A DNA stretch of 64,000 nt from Azospira restricta (lineage in GTDB: Bacteria > Pseudomonadota > Gammaproteobacteria > Burkholderiales > Rhodocyclaceae): NCBI RefSeq assembly GCF_016858125.1, contig NZ_CP064781.1:3295501-3359500 (forward strand), written 5' to 3'. This document shows positions 32,912 to 40,704 of this stretch, piece by piece; position 1 is the stretch's first letter, and each line of letters starts with the position of its first letter. The notes under the pieces are model-generated. The model searched no databases and was not told the origin of the DNA. It worked only from the letters and a program-made list of their open reading frames with translations. The position numbers were made by a program, and so were the translations under genes.

Positions 32912-34666
32912 TCACTTTTCGAGGACGTAGGTGCCGGGTGCCGGACCGAGGTCCGGATAGCCGGGCGCCGCCGGCGACAGCGGCGCCACGCGCTCGCCGC
33001 AGCGCGGGCGCAGCCAGGCGACCCAGTCCTCCCACCACGAGCCGCTCTTCTTCTTCGCGCGCTCCTGCCAGTGCTCGAAATGCTCGTTGCGCTCCGGGTT
33101 GCCGACCCAGAAGCTGCGCTTGGGCGGATTCACCGGCGGGTTGACGATGCCGAGGATGTGCCCCGAGCTGGAGAGCACGAAGCGCACCGGCGCATTCACG
33201 TTCACGTACTTGCGGATGCGGTAGCACTGGCGCCACGGCGCGATGTGGTCGTCCTCGGCGGTGACCGCGTAGAGCGGCTGCTCAATGCGGTCGAGGTCGA
33301 TCGGCTCGCCGGCGATGGTCAGCGCATCGCGCTTCATCAGGTTGTTGTTGAGGTACATCTCGCGCAGGTAGAACGAATGCATCGCCTGCGGCATGCGCGT
33401 GGTGTCCATGTTCCAGAACAGCACGTCGAACGGCGGCAGCGGCTCGCCGTACAGGTAGCTGTTCACGAAGTAGTGCCAGATCAGGCTGTTCGAGCGCAGC
33501 ATGCGGAACGACGAGGCCATCTCGCTGCCGTCGAGGTAGCCCTTCTTCGCCATCGACTGCTCGAGCCAGCGGACGCTGCCCTCGTCGATGAAGACCTCGA
33601 TGTCGCCCGGCTTGGAGAAGTCGGTCAGCGTCGTAAACAGCGTCCAGCAGGCGACCGGCACCTTGTCGGCGCCGTAGCGGCGGTTGGCCCAGGCCATGTA
33701 GGTGGCGACCAGCGTGCCGCCGATGCAATAGGCGGCGAGCGCCACCTGCGGCACCTTGTGCAGCTTGCAGACGAAGCGGACCGCCTCGTCCACGCCCTCG
33801 CGCAGGTAGTCGTCGAAGCTGACGCTCGCCATCTCGGGACCGGGGTTCTTCCAGCTGGTGATATAGACCGAGAAACCCTGTTCGGTGAGCCAGCGCACCA
33901 GGCTCTTCTTCGGCGTCAGGTCGAGGATGTAGTACTTGTTGATCCACGGCGTGACGATCAGCAGCGGCACCGCGTGCACGGTCGCCGCGGTCGGCGTGTA
34001 GTGGATCAGCTCGAGCAGGCGGTTGCGGTAGACGACGTGCCCCGGCGTCGTCGCCAGGTCGGTGCCGATCGTGAAGGCGTCCTCCTCGACCATGCGCACG
34101 TTCTTCGCCTGCAGGTCGCGCATGAAGTACTGCAGCCCCTGGCGCAGGCTCTCGCCGCGGCTGTCGACGAACTTCCGCATCGCCACCGGGTTGGTCCAGA
34201 AGAAGTTGGTCGGCGCCATCGCGTTCAGCCACTTGCGGAACCAGAACGCGGCGCGCCGGCGCTCCTTCTCGGACAGCCCCGGCGTCTCGTAGCACATGTC
34301 CTCGAGGCGGTGGGTAAACGCCAGGTAGGCTTCCTTGACGATGTCCCAGGTCGCCGACTCCTGCCACGCCGCGTCGGAGAAGCGCGTGTCGTCCTCGTTC
34401 GGCGCCACCACATCCTCGCTCTCGAAGCCCATCGCGCGCCGCATCACGTGCGTCTGCAGCGCGAGCACGTCCTCGGACAGCGCGGTCATCGCCCGCATCA
34501 GTTCCTGCGGATGCATCAGCCAGGCGGCCTGGGCGTTGAGCATCGAGGTGGTGACGCCGAACGGGTCGACCTGTTCCTCGATCGCGCTCGTCAATTCCTC
34601 GAGCGGACTGGTGCCGTTCAGGCGGGCGCCGCGGCGGCCGCGCCCCGAAGAATTCCCGTTAGCCAT
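32912..34666 (-). CDS. phaC: Poly(3-hydroxyalkanoate) synthase PhaC-type
   Basis: A 584-residue cytoplasmic enzyme that polymerises hydroxyacyl-CoA at the granule surface. It has the PhaC N-terminal domain (NPVAMRKFVDSRGESLRQGLQYFMRD), the lipase-like box AYCIGG with the nucleophile Cys314, and the later catalytic Asp and His regions (AVTAEDDHIAPW and SSSGHILGIVNPP). The length fits class I/II synthases, which act without PhaE. No phaA, phaB or phasin gene adjoins it, and it differs from the usual phaCAB arrangement. It follows the beta-CASP hydrolase by 35 bases on the same strand. Confidence 0.93.
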   Translation of the reverse strand: MANGNSSGRGRRGARLNGTSPLEELTSAIEEQVDPFGVTTSMLNAQAAWLMHPQELMRAMTALSEDVLALQTHVMRRAMGFESEDVVAPNEDDTRFSDAAWQESATWDIVKEAYLAFTHRLEDMCYETPGLSEKERRRAAFWFRKWLNAMAPTNFFWTNPVAMRKFVDSRGESLRQGLQYFMRDLQAKNVRMVEEDAFTIGTDLATTPGHVVYRNRLLELIHYTPTAATVHAVPLLIVTPWINKYYILDLTPKKSLVRWLTEQGFSVYITSWKNPGPEMASVSFDDYLREGVDEAVRFVCKLHKVPQVALAAYCIGGTLVATYMAWANRRYGADKVPVACWTLFTTLTDFSKPGDIEVFIDEGSVRWLEQSMAKKGYLDGSEMASSFRMLRSNSLIWHYFVNSYLYGEPLPPFDVLFWNMDTTRMPQAMHSFYLREMYLNNNLMKRDALTIAGEPIDLDRIEQPLYAVTAEDDHIAPWRQCYRIRKYVNVNAPVRFVLSSSGHILGIVNPPVNPPKRSFWVGNPERNEHFEHWQERAKKKSGSWWEDWVAWLRPRCGERVAPLSPAAPGYPDLGPAPGTYVLEK

Positions 34667-34701
34667 GACACACCTGCCGATCCGTTGTCATCAACCTTGA
34701 A

Positions 34702-36099
34702 TCATAAGGGCATTTCCGCCCGGTAGCCGGGAATTTCGACGTTCTCCCAGCCGAGCTGGCTGCGGATCGCCTCGGCGAAGGCGCCGGCCGCCGCCGGCTC
34801 GCCGTGCACGACGTAGGTGCGCGCCGGCGGCTGCCGGAAATGGCGCAGCCAGCCGAGCAGCGCCGCCTGGTCGGCGTGCGCGGAGAGGCCGCCGATGGTG
34901 TGGATGGCCGCCCGCACCGGCACCTGCTGGCCGAAGATGGCGACCGAGCGGGCGCCGTCGACCAGGCGGCGGCCGAGCGTGCCGGCGGCCTGGAAGCCGG
35001 TGATCAGCACCGCGCATTCCGGCCGCGGCAGGTTGTTGCGCAGGTGGTACTTGACCCGCCCGGCCTCGCACATGCCGCTCGCGGAAAGGATCACCGCGCC
35101 CGCGCGCACGTCGTTCAGCGCCATCGACTCCATCACGTCGGCGACGAAATGCACGTCGAGCTGGTGCGTGTGGTGGCGCTGCCAGTCGATCAGTTCGCGC
35201 GTCTCGGTGTCGAGCAGCGCCGCGTGGTGCAGCGTGATCTGCGTCGCCGCCTTGGCCATCGGCGAATCGACGTAGAGCCGCATCGGCGCCAGGCGGCCGG
35301 CGCGGATCAGCCCGGCCAGCACGTAGATCAGCTCCTGCGTGCGGCCGACGGCGAAGGCCGGGATGACGATGTTGCCGCGCTTCTCGCGCAGCGTGTGCGT
35401 GAACGCCGCGACCAGCTCGTCCTCGGTCTCCTGCAGCGAGCGGTGCAGGCGGTTGCCGTAGGTCGACTCGACCACCAGCACGTCCGCGTCGCGCAGCGGC
35501 GTCGGATCGTTGATCACCGGCCGCCCGGGCTGGCCGAGGTCGCCGGAGAAGACCAGCCGGCGGCCGCCGCTGCGGATCTCGATGATCGCCGAACCGAGGA
35601 TGTGGCCGGCGTCGAAGAAGCGCACCTGCACCTCGGGGTGCGGCGAGAACGGCTCCTCGTAGGCCACCGGCCGCAGGTGCTTGAGGGCGTCCAGCGCCTG
35701 CGTCACCGAATAGAGCGGCTGCGGGCTGCCGCGCAGCGAGGCGTTGCGCCGGTGGCGGTGGCGCAGCTCCCACTCGGCGTCCTTCTCCTGGATGTGCGCG
35801 CTGTCGAGCAGCATCACCTTGAGCAGGTCGATGGTCGCCGCGGTGGTGTAGACCGGCCCCTTATAGCCGAGCATGGTCAACCGCGGCAGCAGGCCGGAGT
35901 GGTCGATGTGGGCATGCGTCAGCAGCACGAAGTCGAGCTTGCGCACGTCGAAGGGCAGCGCGCGCAGGTTCTTCAGGCGGGCATCGGGGCCGCCCTGGAA
36001 CATGCCGCAGTCGACGAGGAAAGCGAGGCCCGGTCCGGTCACCAGATAGCAGGAGCCGGTCACCTCGCCGGCGGCGCCGAAGAACTGGATGTTCATCAT
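34702..36099 (-). CDS. MBL-fold/beta-CASP metallo-hydrolase (RNA-processing type)
   Basis: A 465-residue cytoplasmic zinc hydrolase. Motif 2 reads THAHIDHSG and is followed by GHILGSA and FSGDLG, and the beta-CASP motifs include AFAVGRTQEL, SPMA and SGMCEAGRVKYHL with a C-terminal SAHADQ and VHGEP. These are features of the YsgA/CPSF-like RNA-specific branch rather than of lactamases. Two adjacent ATG codons at the start have no clear ribosome site; 36099 is used. It lies upstream of phaC, and related genes are often found beside pta/ackA or PHA genes. Its substrate is unknown. Confidence 0.88.
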   Translation of the reverse strand: MMNIQFFGAAGEVTGSCYLVTGPGLAFLVDCGMFQGGPDARLKNLRALPFDVRKLDFVLLTHAHIDHSGLLPRLTMLGYKGPVYTTAATIDLLKVMLLDSAHIQEKDAEWELRHRHRRNASLRGSPQPLYSVTQALDALKHLRPVAYEEPFSPHPEVQVRFFDAGHILGSAIIEIRSGGRRLVFSGDLGQPGRPVINDPTPLRDADVLVVESTYGNRLHRSLQETEDELVAAFTHTLREKRGNIVIPAFAVGRTQELIYVLAGLIRAGRLAPMRLYVDSPMAKAATQITLHHAALLDTETRELIDWQRHHTHQLDVHFVADVMESMALNDVRAGAVILSASGMCEAGRVKYHLRNNLPRPECAVLITGFQAAGTLGRRLVDGARSVAIFGQQVPVRAAIHTIGGLSAHADQAALLGWLRHFRQPPARTYVVHGEPAAAGAFAEAIRSQLGWENVEIPGYRAEMPL

Positions 36100-36252
36100 G
36101 TGTCGATTGTTGCACCAATTGCCGTCGCCGGTGCGATTTCGCGCGCTCGCCGGCGCGGCGGCACCCCGGTTTTCCATATCGGCGCCGGCCTGCTAGGATG
36201 CAGACAGATGGAGCAGCATGCCGAACGTAAGGACTCAGAGGGGAGATACGCC

Positions 36253-36696
36253 ATGTTCAAGCACATTCTTGTCCCGACCGACGGCTCCGAGCTGTCGCAG
36301 GAAACGGTGCGCCGCGCCGTGGCCTTCGCCAAGGAGGCGGGGGCGCGCATCACCGCCTTCTACGCCAAGCCCGAGTACCCGGTGACCTATTACGGCGAGG
36401 GCGCGCTGATCGACCCGACGACGCCGGAGAAGTTCGCCGAACTCGCCGACACCCAGGCGCAACAGGTGCTCGGCTTCGTCGAGCAGGCCTGCGCTGCGGC
36501 CGGGGTCGATTGCGCCAAGCTGGCGCTGACCAGCGACATTCCCTACGAGGCGATCATCCAGGCCGCCGAGCAGTCCGGCTGCGACCTGATCTTCATGGCC
36601 TCGCACGGCCGCCGCGGCATCAGCGGCCTGCTGCTCGGCAGCGAGACCAACAAGGTGCTGACGCACTCGCAGATCCCGGTGCTCGTCTATCGCTGA
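36253..36696 (+). CDS. Universal stress protein UspA family
   Basis: A 147-residue cytoplasmic Usp domain beginning MFKHILVPTDGSELSQ and ending with the nucleotide-binding GRRGISGLLLGSETNKVL and PVLVYR. The Gly-rich loop indicates an ATP-binding member. The ATG at 36253 follows GAGGGGAGATACGCC; the frame extends upstream but without a ribosome site. It is divergent from the beta-CASP hydrolase and overlaps the convergent secreted protein gene by ten bases. The condition of induction is not visible. Confidence 0.92.
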   Translation: MFKHILVPTDGSELSQETVRRAVAFAKEAGARITAFYAKPEYPVTYYGEGALIDPTTPEKFAELADTQAQQVLGFVEQACAAAGVDCAKLALTSDIPYEAIIQAAEQSGCDLIFMASHGRRGISGLLLGSETNKVLTHSQIPVLVYR

Positions 36697-37418
36697 CCGT
36701 CGGCGACGATGCGCGCGAGCTCGCGACCGTCGCGCGCGTCGCAGGCGACCAGCGCGCTCAGCGCGCCGATCAGGTAGTGCTTCTTCAGGGTGAAATCGAC
36801 CGGGCGGGCATGCACCGCCTTCCAGAAGGTCGTGCTCTCGCCGGTCGCCGGCTCGCCGAGGCGGGCGATCGCCACCAGGCGCAGCGACGGCACGGCTGCC
36901 GCCCCCGCCGGCAGCGGCAGCACGAAGCCGGCGTCGCCGCGCGCATAGAAGCGATAGGGATTGTCGAAGGCCAGGAAATAGTCGTGGCGCCGCTCGACGC
37001 GCGTCTGCTGCGGCACGCCGACCTTCTCCTCCTGCACGTAGCTCGCGCCGTGCTCGGTCACCGTTTGCAGCGGCAGGAACTTCCAGCGGTAGTAGTCTTC
37101 GTCCTCGGGCCGCGTCTGCGGCTGCCAGCTCCAGCCCTCGGCGACGTCGTTGAAGGCCATCCCGTAGCGCAGGCCGCCGTCGGCATCGAGGGCGACGTCG
37201 GCGCTGGCGGCCAGGTCCACGGCGACGGCGATGGTCTGCCCCGCCCTCGCGGCGGCGGGCTGCGCCGCCAGCCGGGCATGCCAGTCGGCCGCCGTCGGCG
37301 GCAGCGCACAGGGCGCGGCGACGGACGTTTCGGCCGCCGCCGGTGCACCCGCGCAGAGCGCGGAAAAAAGAACGGCGGCCGCAGCCGCCGAAAGCGAATG
37401 AAGATTGAAGAGACGCAT
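36687..37418 (-). CDS. Secreted hypothetical protein next to the hydrogenase genes
   Basis: A 243-residue protein with a signal peptide (residues 1-29, ending APAAAE) and no further membrane segment. Visible features are FNDVAEGWSWQPQTRPEDEDYYRWKF, VEERRHDYFLAFDNPYRFYAR-type aromatic segments and a C-terminal KKHYLIGALSALVACDARDG. I do not recognise the family. The ATG at 37418 is chosen; a TTG two codons earlier is possible, and neither has a clear ribosome site. It lies 79 bases after hoxW in the same direction and could be the last gene of the hox transcript. Confidence 0.6.
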   Translation of the reverse strand: MRLFNLHSLSAAAAAVLFSALCAGAPAAAETSVAAPCALPPTAADWHARLAAQPAAARAGQTIAVAVDLAASADVALDADGGLRYGMAFNDVAEGWSWQPQTRPEDEDYYRWKFLPLQTVTEHGASYVQEEKVGVPQQTRVERRHDYFLAFDNPYRFYARGDAGFVLPLPAGAAAVPSLRLVAIARLGEPATGESTTFWKAVHARPVDFTLKKHYLIGALSALVACDARDGRELARIVADGQR

Positions 37419-37487
37419 CGCCAAATGACGTCATCGACACCGCACATGCGGCAAGACGCATCCTAGGCTTGCGCCGGCGCCGCCAAT

Positions 37488-37501
37488 ATGATCTGGATCA
37501 A
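37488..37501 (-). promoter_or_regulatory. FNR-like site at the end of hoxW
   Basis: ATGATCTGGATCAA matches TTGAT-N4-ATCAA at nine of ten positions. It overlaps the hoxW stop and lies 69 bases before the secreted hypothetical gene. It may be chance. Confidence 0.35.
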
Positions 37502-37986
37502 GCTTTCCCGCCGTCCGCCGTCGATTGCAGCAGGGCGTGACAGAACGCCCGCAGCGACGGCCAGGCGGCTTCGAGGTGCGCGGCGGCGGCCGGGCTGAGC
37601 CCGGTGCCGAGTTCGAAGCGCTCGCCGCGCACGCAGAGGACGTGCGCCGGCGGCGGCTCGCCGCCGACGACGCGGCGGTAGACGGCAAGCACCGCCGCCG
37701 GCGGAATCGCATGCGTGCTGTGCCCCGGCGTGTCGTCGGGCAGCACCGGCTGCAGCGTGAACGGCGCCGGCGTACCCGTGCCGGCGTCGATGAACAGCGC
37801 CGCCCGCCGCGCCTCGAGGTCGAGCGCGTGCTCGATCTGGAACTGGAAATCCTCGATCAGCGCGAACGATTCCGCCAGGCCTTCGGCGCGCAGCCAGGCG
37901 TCGAGCCGCGCGAGCAGCTGCGGCCCGAGCGCGTCGTCGCCGCGGCTCGGATTGCCGCAGGCGAGGATCACGAACGGCGCGCTCAT
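37498..37986 (-). CDS. hoxW: Hydrogenase maturation endopeptidase HoxW
   Basis: A 162-residue HycI/HoxW-type protease that removes the C-terminal extension of the large hydrogenase subunit after nickel insertion. It starts MSAPFVILACGNPSRGDDALGP, with the GNP-RGDD signature and Asp/His nickel ligands (FIDAGT and GHSTHAI). The start overlaps the hoxH stop by four bases. Its expected substrate site is after His462 of HoxH. No hyp genes are present in the window, so the remaining maturation proteins must be encoded elsewhere. Confidence 0.9.
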   Translation of the reverse strand: MSAPFVILACGNPSRGDDALGPQLLARLDAWLRAEGLAESFALIEDFQFQIEHALDLEARRAALFIDAGTGTPAPFTLQPVLPDDTPGHSTHAIPPAAVLAVYRRVVGGEPPPAHVLCVRGERFELGTGLSPAAAAHLEAAWPSLRAFCHALLQSTADGGKA

Positions 37987-39449
37987 GCGCCGCGGCTCAG
38001 CCGGTGCACGAGGCTGCCGTCGGCGTCGCGCAGCTCGACCGCGAGCGGCATCTTGCCGAGCGCGTGCGTCGCGCACGAGAGGCACGGGTCGTAGGCGCGG
38101 ATCGCCACCTCGATGTGGTTGAGCAGCCCCTCGGTGATCTCGCGGCCGTGCAGGTAGCGCCGGGCGACGTGGCGGATCGCCTCGTTCATCGCCTGGTTGT
38201 TGTGCGTCGTCGACACGATCAGGTTGCACATCGTCACCAGGTCGTCCTCGCCGACGCGGTAGTGGTGGATCAGCGTGCCGCGCGGCGCCTCGATCATGCC
38301 GACGCCTTCGAAACCGCGCTCGCCGCCGGCCATCAGCTCGCCGCCGAGGAGATCCGGATCGTGCAGCAGGTCCTTGATCGTCTCCGCCGCATGCAGCATC
38401 TCGATCATGCGCGCCCAGTGGTAGCCGAGCGCGGCGTGCATCGGCGTGCCGCCGGCGTAGTCGAGGAACTCGCGGCGCTCGGCGTCGGCCAGCGGCGTCG
38501 GCATCGCATCGCAGTTCTGCACGCGGGCGAGCGGGCCGACCTTGTACCAGCCGTGCTCGTTGCCGAGCGCGCGGAAGTACGGGAACTTCATGTAGCTCCA
38601 GGGCTTCACTTCCTCCTGGATGTGCTTCTCGTAGTCGGCCTGGGCGACGCCGTCGAAGAAGATCGCCCCGGCGTCGTCGCGTGCGCGCAGGCGGCCGTCG
38701 TAGAGGTCCATCCGACCGTCGGCGCCGACCAGCGACATGAAGTGCGAGCGGAAGATACCGAAGCTGTTGTACAGCGCCGGGTCGGTTTCGTGCAGCTGGC
38801 GCGCCAGATGCACCGCGTCGCGCGCCCAGGCGACCATCTGGTAGGCGTCCCTGAGCAGCGTGTCGCGCTCCTCGATGCTGAGCGACTTGTTCACGCCGCC
38901 GGGAATCGCGCCGGTGCCGTGGATGCGCTTGCCCGCGGTGATGCGGATCGCCTCCTGGCCGAACTTCCGCAGCAGCACGCCGCGCCGCGCGGTCTCCGGG
39001 TGCGTTTCGGCGACGCCGACGATGTTGCGCCGGCCGACCTCGCTGTCGAAGCCGAACAGCAGGTCCGGCGAACACAGGTGGAAGAAGTGCAGCGCGTGCG
39101 ACTGCAGGATCTGGCCGTAATGCATCAGCCGGCGCATCTTCTCGGCGGTCGGCGTCAGCCGCCGCGCGCCGACGATCGCGTCCATCGCCTTCGCCGCGGC
39201 GAGGTGGTGCGAGACCGGGCAGATGCCGCACAGGCGCTGCACCATCACCGGCACCTCCCAGTACGGGCGGCCCTGGATGAACTTCTCGAAGCCGCGGAAC
39301 TCGACGATGTGCAGGCGCACCTGGTGCACCTTGTTGCTGTCGTCGAGCAGCAGCGTGACCTTGCCGTGGCCCTCGACGCGCGACACCGGGTCGATCGCGA
39401 CGCGGCGCAGCTGCTCGGGATGCTCGGCGGTCTCCAGACGGTAGCTCAT
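37983..39449 (-). CDS. hoxH: NAD-reducing [NiFe] hydrogenase large subunit HoxH
   Basis: The 488-residue catalytic subunit carrying the NiFe(CN)2CO site. The N-terminal ligand motif RLCGICPVSHH gives Cys74 and Cys77, and the C-terminal DPCLSCATHALG gives Cys456 and Cys459 with the processing His462, leaving a 26-residue extension to be cut by HoxW. The sequence and the HoxFUYH context place it in group 3d bidirectional, soluble, NAD(P)-linked hydrogenases. It lies between hoxY (nine-base gap) and hoxW (overlap). Confidence 0.96.
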   Translation of the reverse strand: MSYRLETAEHPEQLRRVAIDPVSRVEGHGKVTLLLDDSNKVHQVRLHIVEFRGFEKFIQGRPYWEVPVMVQRLCGICPVSHHLAAAKAMDAIVGARRLTPTAEKMRRLMHYGQILQSHALHFFHLCSPDLLFGFDSEVGRRNIVGVAETHPETARRGVLLRKFGQEAIRITAGKRIHGTGAIPGGVNKSLSIEERDTLLRDAYQMVAWARDAVHLARQLHETDPALYNSFGIFRSHFMSLVGADGRMDLYDGRLRARDDAGAIFFDGVAQADYEKHIQEEVKPWSYMKFPYFRALGNEHGWYKVGPLARVQNCDAMPTPLADAERREFLDYAGGTPMHAALGYHWARMIEMLHAAETIKDLLHDPDLLGGELMAGGERGFEGVGMIEAPRGTLIHHYRVGEDDLVTMCNLIVSTTHNNQAMNEAIRHVARRYLHGREITEGLLNHIEVAIRAYDPCLSCATHALGKMPLAVELRDADGSLVHRLSRGA

Positions 39450-39458
39450 TGGTCGTCC

Positions 39459-40010
39459 TCAGTCGTAGTGCAGCAGGCCGAAGCCGAGCTGCGGGTCGCG
39501 GCCGGCGACGATGTCGGTCAGCGCCTTCCAGATCGCCTCGCCGGACGGCGGGCAGCCGGGCAGGAACCAGTCGATCTTCACCACCTCGTGCAGCGGATGC
39601 ACCTTGTTCAGCGGCAGCGGCAGCTCGGGGTCGTTGGGGATCATCCCCTGCGCGATGCCCGGGCTGGTGTGGTAGACCTCTTCCAGGATCTCGGCGAGCT
39701 TGAGGTGGTTGCGCTGCGCCGGCAGGCCGCCGTTCACCGCGCAGGCGCCGATCGCCACCAGCTTCCTGCAGCGCGCGCGGAACTCGCGCAGCACCTGCAC
39801 GTTCTCGGCGTTGCACAGGCCGCCCTCGATGATGCCGAGGTCGCACTCGCCGACCTCCTTGATGTCGGTCAGCGGCGAGCGGTCGAACTCGACCAGCTCG
39901 ACAAGCTCGAACAGGTGCTCGTCGATGTCGAGGAAGGACATGTGGCAGCCGAAGCAGCCGGCAAGCGAGGTGGTCGCCACGCGCAGCTTCTTCTTCGCGG
40001 GTTCGCTCAT
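39459..40010 (-). CDS. hoxY: Hydrogenase small subunit HoxY
   Basis: The 183-residue small subunit holding the proximal 4Fe-4S cluster. Cluster ligands are expected at Cys22 (GCFGCHMSF, with Cys19 nearby), GACAVNGG and PGCPPSGEAIW. It lacks the Tat signal and the C-terminal cluster domain of membrane-bound hydrogenases, as usual for cytoplasmic HoxY. The start is one base from the hoxU stop. Confidence 0.95.
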   Translation of the reverse strand: MSEPAKKKLRVATTSLAGCFGCHMSFLDIDEHLFELVELVEFDRSPLTDIKEVGECDLGIIEGGLCNAENVQVLREFRARCRKLVAIGACAVNGGLPAQRNHLKLAEILEEVYHTSPGIAQGMIPNDPELPLPLNKVHPLHEVVKIDWFLPGCPPSGEAIWKALTDIVAGRDPQLGFGLLHYD

Positions 40011-40011
40011 C

Positions 40012-40704
40012 TCAATCCTCCGTCGCCGAGATCGGCGCCTTGTCGTAGGTACGTTCGCCGATCGGCACCGCGAAGCCGCGCCGCTTCCTCAGGATGACGC
40101 CGACCGGGCAGACCGCCAGCGCCTTGTCGTCGCTCGCCACGTCGGTGTCGGCCAGCCGGCCGCTCGCCGCATTGACGATCAGCTTCGTGCCGATGCCGCG
40201 TCCCGACAGCGCGAACACGCACTTGCCGTCGACGTCGCGGCTGGCGCGCACGCACAGCGAGCAGAGGATGCAGCGGTTGAAGTCGAGCAGGATCTCCGGA
40301 TGCGAGGCGTCGACCGGCCGGCTCGGGTAGAAGTGGTCGAAGTGCGGCGTCATCATGCCGAGCTCGTAGGCGGCGGCCTGCAGCTTGCAGTCGCCGCTCT
40401 TCTCGCACGACGGGCAGAAGTGGTTGCCCTCGACGAAGAGCATCTGCAGCAGCGTGCGGCGCTCGCCGTTGAGCGCCTCGGTGTTGCTCTCGACCACCTG
40501 CCCGGCCGCCGCCCGCGTCGTGCACGAGGCCATGTGGCGGCCGTTCACGGTCACCGTGCACAGCTTGCACGAACCGTGCGGCTTGAACTCCGGGTGGTAG
40601 CACAGGTGCGGAATCCAGGCGCCGGCGTCGTGCGCCGCCTGGATGATGGTCTGCCCGTCGCGGAAGGGGATTTCCCGGCCGTCCAGCGTAAAGGTATCGC
40701 TCAT
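40012..40704 (-). CDS. hoxU: Hydrogenase diaphorase small subunit HoxU
   Basis: A 230-residue iron-sulfur protein related to the N-terminus of NuoG. The 2Fe-2S ligands are Cys35, Cys46, Cys49 and Cys61. The HFCPSCEKSGDCKLQ motif and the CILCSLCVRAS ferredoxin-like motif carry 4Fe-4S clusters. It passes electrons between HoxY and the NAD site of HoxF. The start overlaps the hoxF stop (ATGA). Confidence 0.95.
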   Translation of the reverse strand: MSDTFTLDGREIPFRDGQTIIQAAHDAGAWIPHLCYHPEFKPHGSCKLCTVTVNGRHMASCTTRAAAGQVVESNTEALNGERRTLLQMLFVEGNHFCPSCEKSGDCKLQAAAYELGMMTPHFDHFYPSRPVDASHPEILLDFNRCILCSLCVRASRDVDGKCVFALSGRGIGTKLIVNAASGRLADTDVASDDKALAVCPVGVILRKRRGFAVPIGERTYDKAPISATED

